Source: a candidate division WWE3 bacterium RIFOXYD1_FULL_39_9 (GTDB taxonomy: Bacteria > Patescibacteriota > WWE3 > UBA101185 > UBA10185). From it: a stretch of DNA of 5,847 nucleotides. The position numbers and the translations under genes are program-made. The notes beneath the pieces were generated by a model. The model ran no database searches. It was not told the DNA's origin and worked only from the letters and a program-made list of their open reading frames with translations. Below are positions 1 through 5,648 of the stretch, piece after piece (position 1 is the first letter of the stretch; the number at the start of each line of letters is the position of its first letter). The stretch covers positions 68,117-73,963 of the forward strand of contig MEWG01000022.1 in the NCBI GenBank assembly GCA_001773295.1, written 5' to 3'.

Positions 1-1182
1 CATAGCGTTTAGATAACCAAGCTTTGTATTTAAGACTAAAAACGATACTGCGGTGGATAAGAAGAGTAAGAAGAAACTAAACAGCATGTGTCTAATAAGC
101 TTGGCCGGTATCAAAATGCTAGATTTTACAATATCTAATAAAGAATAAACTACAAAAGCCAAAAGGATGGTAGGTATTAATTTGTAAGATCCTGCGTATT
201 TTTCTGAACCTACAACAAGACCTATTATTTCCGGCGCCCAAAAAGCAGCGTAAGTGGCAGCTAATATTATTAGCGCGAATACTTTATCAAAATTTTTAAC
301 AAAAGTAGTCTTGAATTCGTGAACGTTTGTTGCAAATTTTTCAGATAAAACCGGAAGACTTACGTCAGTGACAGAATCAGAGATACTTAAAATTTTCCGC
401 GAATATAAAACTGCAAAAGAGAAGATTGCGATTACTTCCGGAGCATTATTCAAACCCAGTAAGTTAGGACCTAACTTTTCCCAGTTTGTAGTTAAAATTT
501 TTACAATATATATACCGATACTGATTGAGAATATTTCTCTAACCAATCTTTTAATATCCGTTTTTGACGGCAGTTTAATATGTGCTTTCAACGGGGAAAG
601 CGCCAAATACGCCAGAATCCCTGAATTTAAGATATTAAATATCATAAAGGCGTAAAAGTAACCGTTAATTCTAAACTTGTATATCAACGGTATATAAATT
701 ATCAGGCTAGCAAATGAAATAAGGACTTGGTAAGTAAATAACTGTTTAAATCTTTTAGTCCCGGAAATAACCGAATTAGTAATGCTCTGAACTCCCTGAA
801 AGACAAGTGAAATAGCGTATATCTGTAAAGGGACGATCAACTCAGTTCGGTGGTAAACATCTACGGCGATATTTCGTGAAAAAATGAATAGAAGAAGTGC
901 AATTGGTAGTGTAACCAAATATCTAATAAACAGCGAAGTTACAAAAATTTTAAATACCTCTGAGTCTTCTTTAGCTGCGGATATCTCTCTTGTACTTGCT
1001 GATGCTAGACCTAAATGCTGGTAGATACCTAACGCACCGCCGATTGAAACTGCCAACTGCACCAAACCCCACTCAGAAACTGTTAAAATCCTGATGATTG
1101 CGAAACTTTGAACTATACCGACAACCATGGACATGCCACGAGAAATAAAGCTAATTATTTGCCATTTTCCTAAGTCTTTCAT
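1..1182 (-). CDS. Wzx-like polysaccharide flippase (MOP/MATE superfamily), 3' end cut by window
   Basis: My translation of the minus strand from ATG at 1182 gives 394 codons without a stop, running off the window at position 1, so the C-terminus is missing. The protein is very hydrophobic, with about ten membrane segments in the visible part. It begins with the pattern usual for O-antigen/teichoic-type flippases: a short cytosolic head, a first helix around residues 9-31 (ending AIIRIL), then SEWGLVQLAV (36-45) and LGLASASTREIS (57-68). Later landmarks are a conserved-looking SLPVLSEKF (275-283) and VVGSEKYAGSYKLIP (323-337), which resembles the G.eya.a...L segment of polysaccharide biosynthesis proteins (Pfam PF01943/PF13440 type). 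Family members are usually 430-500 residues, so roughly 40-100 are missing. The expected role is moving a polyprenyl-diphosphate-linked glycan from the cytosolic to the outer membrane face. Its ATG overlaps the stop of the upstream DUF2079 gene (ATGA), implying coupled translation. MurJ or another MOP exporter is a less likely alternative given the glycosyltransferase neighbours. Confidence 0.88.
   Translation of the reverse strand, partial: MKDLGKWQIISFISRGMSMVVGIVQSFAIIRILTVSEWGLVQLAVSIGGALGIYQHLGLASASTREISAAKEDSEVFKIFVTSLFIRYLVTLPIALLLFIFSRNIAVDVYHRTELIVPLQIYAISLVFQGVQSITNSVISGTKRFKQLFTYQVLISFASLIIYIPLIYKFRINGYFYAFMIFNILNSGILAYLALSPLKAHIKLPSKTDIKRLVREIFSISIGIYIVKILTTNWEKLGPNLLGLNNAPEVIAIFSFAVLYSRKILSISDSVTDVSLPVLSEKFATNVHEFKTTFVKNFDKVFALIILAATYAAFWAPEIIGLVVGSEKYAGSYKLIPTILLAFVVYSLLDIVKSSILIPAKLIRHMLFSFFLLFLSTAVSFLVLNTKLGYLNAM
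1179..1182 (-). promoter_or_regulatory. ATGA stop/start overlap between DUF2079 gene and flippase
   Basis: The flippase ATG (1182-1180) shares bases with the TGA stop (1181-1179) of the gene before it. The 15 bases before the ATG contain no Shine-Dalgarno-like run; the nearest AGG ends 15 nt away. The overlap therefore supports this start by position and suggests re-initiation by ribosomes finishing the upstream gene. It also shows that UGA acts as a stop here. Confidence 0.8.
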
Positions 1183-1560
1183 AATACTTTTATATTACCT
1201 AAATAAACACTTCTGGTTTTAACATTATTGCTTGCTCCTACAAATACCCTGTAATCGCCTTCCTCGATGAAATACGGAAGTTTTAGACTGTTGGATTCAA
1301 CATAGTAATAGTTTTCCTGCCACTCTCCTGGCGTTTTTAGCGCAAATGACGGTAAATTAGCTGCCTGATACATTTCACCGGTATCAATATTCACAAAAGT
1401 AGTGAATATAATGTAATCGTTAACAGATGAGTCATCTCGTCTGGAAAAAACAACCTCAAGATTATACTCATCGCCCCTTACAATGGATTTTGGTATCGTG
1501 AAATCTACAATCGTCATGCCGGCAAGAATATGAAATTCAAATTTTGCCGGATACTCGTAT
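1179..1560 (-). other. C-terminal beta-sandwich-like domain of the DUF2079 protein
   Basis: Residues ~590-716 alternate hydrophobic and polar residues in short strands with no transmembrane helix. The order of landmarks is VRGDEYNLEVVFSR (617-630), NDYIIFTTFVNIDTGE (637-652), GEWQENYYY (668-676), LPYFIEEGDYRVFVGA (684-699) and SVYLGNIKVL (707-716). I recognise this from memory as resembling a module that recurs at the ends of GT-C proteins in Chloroflexota and candidate phyla, with the running pattern rGD...dY.vF.h..d..G...W..G.......lP....G.Y.l.vG. The domain would lie outside the cytoplasm and may bind glycan or the acceptor, but no function is established. Boundaries are approximate. Confidence 0.6.
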
Positions 1561-3329
1561 CTTTCTTGGATCGGAAGAATTTCCTCTTTTTCATGCGGAC
1601 CTACTTTTTTGAATACGAATAAATTGCCGCAACCTGCATCCAACTGGTAGTTTGGATCTTTTATAAGATCTTCCACAACATTTCGTACAAGATTAGTATC
1701 AGTGTCCAGGATTGTTAAAATCTTTCTGGAAAATACATCTACGATAACGTAATCTGCATCAGAGTGAAGTGCCGGAAATATTGCGTAGGTTTCACGCAGT
1801 GAAAGATGCGCACCTAAGTAATCCGGTCCCGATACAGACGCACCATCCGGAATCATGTTAATTATTTTTAACGCACACTCTCTATCCTTGTTTTCAAGAT
1901 CAGATAAACGTACAATGTCGCCAACCTTTAATTCATCTTGCTGCGCTATTTCTAAATCTGTCTTTGCAAAAGCGATAAAACTTGGAAGTCTTTTCCTTAA
2001 GGCCTCGTTAACCCACAACGCGACCGGATTATCGTACTTGAACGAATAATGCAGAGATGAATAAACTAAAAGCACTGGAATTACGTATTTTAATACTCGC
2101 GTATATTTCCACTTTTGTTCAAGGTTCTTATTGAGAAAATCATTAAGTAACTTAATTGAGAAAATTACACCTAAAAACAAAACCGGAATAATCATAGAGA
2201 TTCTGTGATTCTTAATTTCAGCAGTACCGACTCCGGAAGCGGTAGTTAAGTAATTTATAAGTAAATCCGGAACGGCCATTATCAAAACGTGCGGAGCGGC
2301 AACCGGGAGATATAAAATCGGCTCGAATGTCATTTGCAGATTCTCAATCTTGTCTCCGCCAAACACTACTTTCACAACATCATTCGGGTTTAGCAAGATA
2401 TTAATAATTATTTCAAAATAACTATCTCCAAAACTTTGATATCTGCTCAAAAAATAATTATCCAGATCTACATCTCTGACTTTTTCCGGATCTATCTCTA
2501 ACTGTTCTGCAAATTTATTAAATCCCTCAATTCTATAGTGTGCGTAATTTGGAATAATCACAAAGAAAGCAAGTACAAACCAAATAACACTTACTAGCCA
2601 CATAGCAATTACATTCTTCATGACTGTTGTTGAAAGAAATTCCAAAATGTATTGTTTGGAAAATTTAAATTCTTTTATAAAACGGGTTCTACTAAAAAGT
2701 ATGAAGACGGCATAAGTAAAAACATAAAGCGGCAATTGCTCCTTACCGGACATCGTTATAACAAGTAGTACCCAAAACAGGATCAACTTACCCTTTGTAA
2801 AACTATGAGTGTGGTACATGTGCTCAAAAACTAAAAATGCTCCTAAGAAAAAAGGGATGGCTGCACTGACACCGTGGAAACCAGTTCTGGAGTTAAGATA
2901 ACCTAATGCCGGATACAAAAGATATGCCAAGCTTATCAGTAGCGAAATTGGTTTGTTTTTCAGGTTTATATCCGCAATAAAGTAGATTAAAAATGACGAA
3001 AATATCACTAAAACCAGCTGGGAAAATACTAAAGTCAGTGGATGCATAAAGACTACAAAAATAGGTAAAAAGAGAAGTAAAATCGGATCTACGTGGCTCA
3101 TTGACCACCTGGGAAGATTGGTCCCAAAATAATCTGTAAGATACATTAAGCGACCTTGGAGGGTATTCCAAAGCATTTGTGACATGTTTCCTAAGTCGAA
3201 TTTACCAAAATCAAAATTATTGTAACTAAAGACATTCATTCTGACATTTACGGCTAAGTACAATGCAGAAAAAACAAATAAAATAATCAAATAGGAATAT
3301 TTTGATACAAAAGCTTTGAATCTTAGCAT
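1179..3329 (-). CDS. DUF2079 membrane protein, GT-C-like glycosyltransferase with C-terminal beta-rich domain
   Basis: This 716-residue protein has about 10-11 membrane segments up to residue ~427 and a large extracytoplasmic C-terminal part. Features matching the DUF2079 family (PF09852) as I know it are: FDLGNMSQMLWNTLQGR at 44-60 after the first helix, SHVDPILLLFLP at 78-89, AYLLYPALGYLNSRTGFHG at 135-153, GKEQLP at 195-200, NHRISMIIPVLFLG at 374-387, and downstream the soluble signature GAHLSLRETYAIFP (506-519) with DADYVIVD (524-531). DUF2079 proteins are regarded as GT-C-fold relatives that would use polyprenyl-phosphate sugars on the outer membrane face. D45 in the first extracytoplasmic loop is a plausible catalytic acid, but this is inferred. 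Residues ~590-716 form an extra domain rich in beta-strand patterns and without membrane helices, beyond the usual end of the family. The start ATG overlaps the GT2 stop (TAATG) and no Shine-Dalgarno sequence is seen. Substrate and acceptor are unknown. Confidence 0.9.
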   Translation of the reverse strand: MLRFKAFVSKYSYLIILFVFSALYLAVNVRMNVFSYNNFDFGKFDLGNMSQMLWNTLQGRLMYLTDYFGTNLPRWSMSHVDPILLLFLPIFVVFMHPLTLVFSQLVLVIFSSFLIYFIADINLKNKPISLLISLAYLLYPALGYLNSRTGFHGVSAAIPFFLGAFLVFEHMYHTHSFTKGKLILFWVLLVITMSGKEQLPLYVFTYAVFILFSRTRFIKEFKFSKQYILEFLSTTVMKNVIAMWLVSVIWFVLAFFVIIPNYAHYRIEGFNKFAEQLEIDPEKVRDVDLDNYFLSRYQSFGDSYFEIIINILLNPNDVVKVVFGGDKIENLQMTFEPILYLPVAAPHVLIMAVPDLLINYLTTASGVGTAEIKNHRISMIIPVLFLGVIFSIKLLNDFLNKNLEQKWKYTRVLKYVIPVLLVYSSLHYSFKYDNPVALWVNEALRKRLPSFIAFAKTDLEIAQQDELKVGDIVRLSDLENKDRECALKIINMIPDGASVSGPDYLGAHLSLRETYAIFPALHSDADYVIVDVFSRKILTILDTDTNLVRNVVEDLIKDPNYQLDAGCGNLFVFKKVGPHEKEEILPIQERYEYPAKFEFHILAGMTIVDFTIPKSIVRGDEYNLEVVFSRRDDSSVNDYIIFTTFVNIDTGEMYQAANLPSFALKTPGEWQENYYYVESNSLKLPYFIEEGDYRVFVGASNNVKTRSVYLGNIKVL

Positions 3330-3331
3330 TA
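3327..3331 (-). promoter_or_regulatory. TAATG stop/start junction between GT2 and DUF2079 genes
   Basis: The GT2 stop TAA (3331-3329) shares one base with the DUF2079 ATG (3329-3327). The preceding bases are T/A-rich (a run of six T lies just upstream on the coding strand) and show no purine-rich ribosome binding site. This is a typical termination-reinitiation junction and fixes the start of the DUF2079 gene. It suggests the two proteins are made in a linked ratio. Confidence 0.8.
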
Positions 3332-4015
3332 GTCAAAAAATCTAAATTTAATTAAAGTGGTTAGTGCGCCAATCCCATCTTTCCATGTTATTTTCTTTCC
3401 CTGATTATGTGATCGACCTTTATATGAAATCGGTACTTCTTTAATTCTCAAACCCGCTTTTAAAATTTTGGCTGTAATTTCAGGTTCGAAATCAAAACGA
3501 GCAGACTTAATATTCAACGAGCGTACAAAATCGCCCGGCATTAGTTTGTAGCAGGTCTCCATGTCTGTAAGTAAGACTCCGAATAAGAAGTTGGTGACCA
3601 GCGTCAGAACCTTATTTCCTAAGTAATGCAGATTGGACATGTCTTCATAATTGCCTGAGAATCTGGAGCCGTACACAACGTCAACTTTCTCTTCTTCTAG
3701 AGTCCTCAGAAGCTTCCTGTAATCCTGTGGGTCGTATTCTAAATCAGCATCTTGAACAATCACATAGTCGCCGGTTGTGTGGGAGAAACCAAGTTTTAAT
3801 GTGTCCCCTTTTCCTTTATTAACGTCCTTATAATAAAATTTTACATCAGGATTCTGAATCTCAAGCTGCTTTAAAATGGCAACGGTCCCGTCCGACGACG
3901 CGTCATCCACAACTATTATTTCCTTTTCAATATCTGCAACTTCTTTAACTTTTTCTAAGAGCTGTTCGATTGTATTTTTCTCGTTATAAACCGGTATAAC
4001 AACTGATAATTTCAT
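3329..4015 (-). CDS. GT2 glycosyltransferase, dolichyl/polyprenyl-phosphate sugar synthase type
   Basis: This 228-residue soluble protein carries a complete GT-A fold signature: KLSVVIPVYNE (2-12), IIVVDDASSDGT (33-44, nucleotide-binding acidic pair D37/D38), NKGKGDTLKLGF (66-77), the metal-binding DxD as QDADLEYDP (88-96; D89, D91), VVYGSRF (113-119), LGNKVLTLVTNFLFG (132-146), TDMETCYKL (150-158), FDFEPEITAKI (174-184) and EVPISYKGRS (193-202) before QGKKITWKDG (205-214). The motif order and length match DPM1-like enzymes that transfer a sugar from a nucleotide donor to polyprenyl phosphate at the cytosolic face. There is no C-terminal membrane segment, so it resembles the soluble single-domain form, not the GtrB form with two helices. 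The start is certain because the family begins at exactly this motif. It follows the GT-C gene after 34 nt and abuts the DUF2079 gene, consistent with supplying lipid-linked sugar to both. The sugar (mannose, glucose or other) cannot be told. Confidence 0.93.
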   Translation of the reverse strand: MKLSVVIPVYNEKNTIEQLLEKVKEVADIEKEIIVVDDASSDGTVAILKQLEIQNPDVKFYYKDVNKGKGDTLKLGFSHTTGDYVIVQDADLEYDPQDYRKLLRTLEEEKVDVVYGSRFSGNYEDMSNLHYLGNKVLTLVTNFLFGVLLTDMETCYKLMPGDFVRSLNIKSARFDFEPEITAKILKAGLRIKEVPISYKGRSHNQGKKITWKDGIGALTTLIKFRFFD

Positions 4016-4049
4016 ATAACTACAGCTTAATTACTACAAGATACTTCTG
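4016..4049 (-). other. 34-nt intergenic gap, the only non-coding stretch in the window
   Basis: The gap lies between the TAG stop of the GT-C gene and the ATG of the GT2 gene. On the coding strand it is A/T-rich with two near-identical nonamers in direct orientation, TGTAGTAAT and TGTAGTTAT, the second directly before the ATG. I see no stable hairpin followed by a T-run (so no terminator), no recognisable -35/-10 pair, and no Shine-Dalgarno motif, although this is the one internal start not overlapped by another gene. Confidence 0.6.
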
Positions 4050-5648
4050 CTACCTCTTAACCCTAATTATCTTAGTAAAAAACTCACTTCCATTAACATT
4101 ATATCTGAATTCAGCCATTTCCTGTAAGTATTGTCTTGATTGCAGATCCAATTCCATGGTGGTGTTGTGTTCGTTTGTAATCAATAAATAATCGATGTCC
4201 GCTTCCACAAGATTTCCGTATTCAAGTTGCTGTTTTTTTTCAGTGTAATAGTAGAAACCTCGTCTTCCAGGATTTTTATATCTATAGTTGATATACCAAT
4301 CGGAGACACTACTAACATCGTTATAAGCAATGTTCCCTTTAAGATTTTCGCCGGCATAAACCGCACCGTTTTTTACAGAGATAAAGATATCCTTGTGTAT
4401 CCAAATTGTTGCTACCGACCAAATACAAGTCGAGATAAATATTAACAAAAGGGTCAAAGAATTTTTTCTAAAATAAACAGTAAACAAAACAACAATCTGA
4501 ATGATAATTGTCAAAATAAAGATAGGTTTGATTAAAACTAAAAACTGCAATTTGAGAAAGTACTGACTAACTGCATAAAATAAAATGGCCAGTACATTTA
4601 AGGCTAACAATTTGTAACTGGGTTTAATCGAGCCTGCCTTAAATATATCTTCGAATACAATGACCGCTAAAATTACAAGAAAGGGAATCGATGGAACAAA
4701 CAGCCTAGGTATAGCAGCCGGCCACAGTAGGCAAAGGCTCAAATCTGCAGCTAAAAATACAAATAACGATGTATGTTTTTTTAGGAAATTGAGCACTTTA
4801 TTTAGGCCAAATAGCATCTGCGCCGGAACCAAAGTTGATCCAAAAATAAAAAGTAGGGAAGCAGTGTAAATCCACACCATTTTCAGATCATACGATCTTC
4901 CTGCAGGTTCCTCGAAGTAGCTCGAACCAAACGGATTTCTAAACAACAGATTGGGGATTATCATTAGGACAAAAAGAAACAGATAAAGAAGTGCAACTCT
5001 TACTGCACTTGGTGTTATTTTCTTGAGCAGCTGTAACGGATTAAAAGTGTTAATTTCAGGTAGTAGTATTCCTGCAAAAATCGATGCCAATAATATATAA
5101 CCTTCAAATCTAGTCATAACTGCTAAAGTGGATATCGCTGAAAGAGTGATAATTCTCCGTAAATTCAACTCAGACCTCCATTGCATAATTAAAAAAATTC
5201 CCAAAAGTGCAAAAAACCCAAACGGGATATCTGCCATCACTCTAATCGACCAATAAAGATAAACAGGATTAAACACAAACAGAATTAAACCTAAAAGCTT
5301 AGATTCGAATTTATCAGCAAATTTGTTTAATAGTTTGAGAAAAACGATAAAAGACAAAATACTAAATACTAAAACAACACCTCTACCGAAGGATACTTGG
5401 TCTATAAATGCAGGACGCAATGAAATTAAGAGCGAGAATAAAATCGGGCGTTTCTCATCAACAGGATAACTTCCGGCTCGTAAGAATTCTGAGGCTCTCA
5501 AAATCCTAAATGAATCTCCCCATTCGGATACATTTATATTAAATAAAACAACGTGTAATAGGATAAAAAAAACTAACGCTACAGAATTTATATTTTTCTT
5601 AAAGAAGCCTGTATTTAAGTGCGAATGAATAAACATTTTCAATTTCAT
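4050..5648 (-). CDS. Multi-spanning GT-C glycosyltransferase (PMT/ArnT-like membrane protein)
   Basis: This 532-residue protein has about 11-13 membrane segments between residues ~22 and ~415 and a soluble C-terminal tail of about 115 residues. It shows a GT-C layout: a first helix (22-39), then an extracytoplasmic loop with SEWGDSFRILRASEFLRAGSYP (41-62; D45 candidate catalytic acid), DEKRPILFSLLISL (64-77), a second motif SIRVMADIPFGFFALLG (134-150), MTRFEGYILLA (178-188) and AAIPRLFVPSIPFLV (311-325). These fit the PMT/ArnT/GT39-GT83 superfamily, which transfers sugars from polyprenyl-phosphate donors on the outer membrane face. The tail (~416-532) contains ADIDYLLIT (483-491), similar in style to the DADYVIVD strand of the DUF2079 protein. 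The start at 5648 lies 50 nt inside the upstream gene; the next ATG is at 5636 and there is no ATG, GTG or TTG between the upstream stop and the conserved loop, so a long overlap is unavoidable. Substrate and acceptor are unknown, and a polymerase role is possible but unsupported. Confidence 0.83.
   Translation of the reverse strand: MKLKMFIHSHLNTGFFKKNINSVALVFFILLHVVLFNINVSEWGDSFRILRASEFLRAGSYPVDEKRPILFSLLISLRPAFIDQVSFGRGVVLVFSILSFIVFLKLLNKFADKFESKLLGLILFVFNPVYLYWSIRVMADIPFGFFALLGIFLIMQWRSELNLRRIITLSAISTLAVMTRFEGYILLASIFAGILLPEINTFNPLQLLKKITPSAVRVALLYLFLFVLMIIPNLLFRNPFGSSYFEEPAGRSYDLKMVWIYTASLLFIFGSTLVPAQMLFGLNKVLNFLKKHTSLFVFLAADLSLCLLWPAAIPRLFVPSIPFLVILAVIVFEDIFKAGSIKPSYKLLALNVLAILFYAVSQYFLKLQFLVLIKPIFILTIIIQIVVLFTVYFRKNSLTLLLIFISTCIWSVATIWIHKDIFISVKNGAVYAGENLKGNIAYNDVSSVSDWYINYRYKNPGRRGFYYYTEKKQQLEYGNLVEADIDYLLITNEHNTTMELDLQSRQYLQEMAEFRYNVNGSEFFTKIIRVKR
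4233..4240 (-). repeat. A8 homopolymer inside the GT-C gene
   Basis: Eight consecutive T on the plus strand (A on the coding strand) encode the E-K-K stretch around residues 470-472, in the soluble tail. It is the longest single-base run I noticed in the window. Such runs can slip during replication or transcription, and a one-base change would remove the last ~60 residues. The reading frame is intact here. Lysine-rich AT-rich genes often carry such runs by chance. Confidence 0.5.
5599..5648 (-). promoter_or_regulatory. 50-nt coding overlap between GT4 tail and GT-C start
   Basis: The last 16 codons plus stop (TAA, 5601-5599) of the GT4 gene are also read in another frame as the start of the GT-C gene. 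The ATG at 5648 is preceded by ACACGGGTAA, in which GGG lies only 3 nt from the ATG, closer than a normal Shine-Dalgarno spacing. The later ATG at 5636 has no better site. Either start gives a real overlap (50 or 38 nt), implying coupled translation. Confidence 0.7.

Noticed and set aside
368..655. Plus-strand open frame of 95 codons
   Set aside because: It lies wholly inside the flippase gene on the other strand, whose translation is continuous and recognisable here; the plus-strand peptide shows no family features.
1179..1181. Recoded UGA (glycine or tryptophan)
   Set aside because: TGA ends the DUF2079 gene exactly where the next gene starts (ATGA), and no other gene needs TGA read as sense, so the standard bacterial code fits.
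1855..2049. Plus-strand open frame of 64 codons
   Set aside because: Antisense to the conserved part of the DUF2079 gene, with no motif and no start signal.
2893..3171. Minus-strand open frame of 92 codons in another frame
   Set aside because: It is the same strand but out of frame with the DUF2079 gene, across its most conserved membrane region; the peptide is unlike any family I know.
4016..4049. Promoter or terminator in the intergenic gap
   Set aside because: Only 34 nt, with no stable hairpin and T-run, and no convincing -35/-10 pair; the operon most likely reads through.
4181..4445. Overlapping open frames on both strands (4181-4366 minus, 4227-4445 plus)
   Set aside because: Both are shadows of the soluble tail of the GT-C gene, which reads intact through the region.
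4660..4869. Plus-strand open frame of 69 codons
   Set aside because: Antisense to the GT-C membrane core; its basic, low-hydrophobicity peptide is what the complement of membrane-helix codons tends to give.
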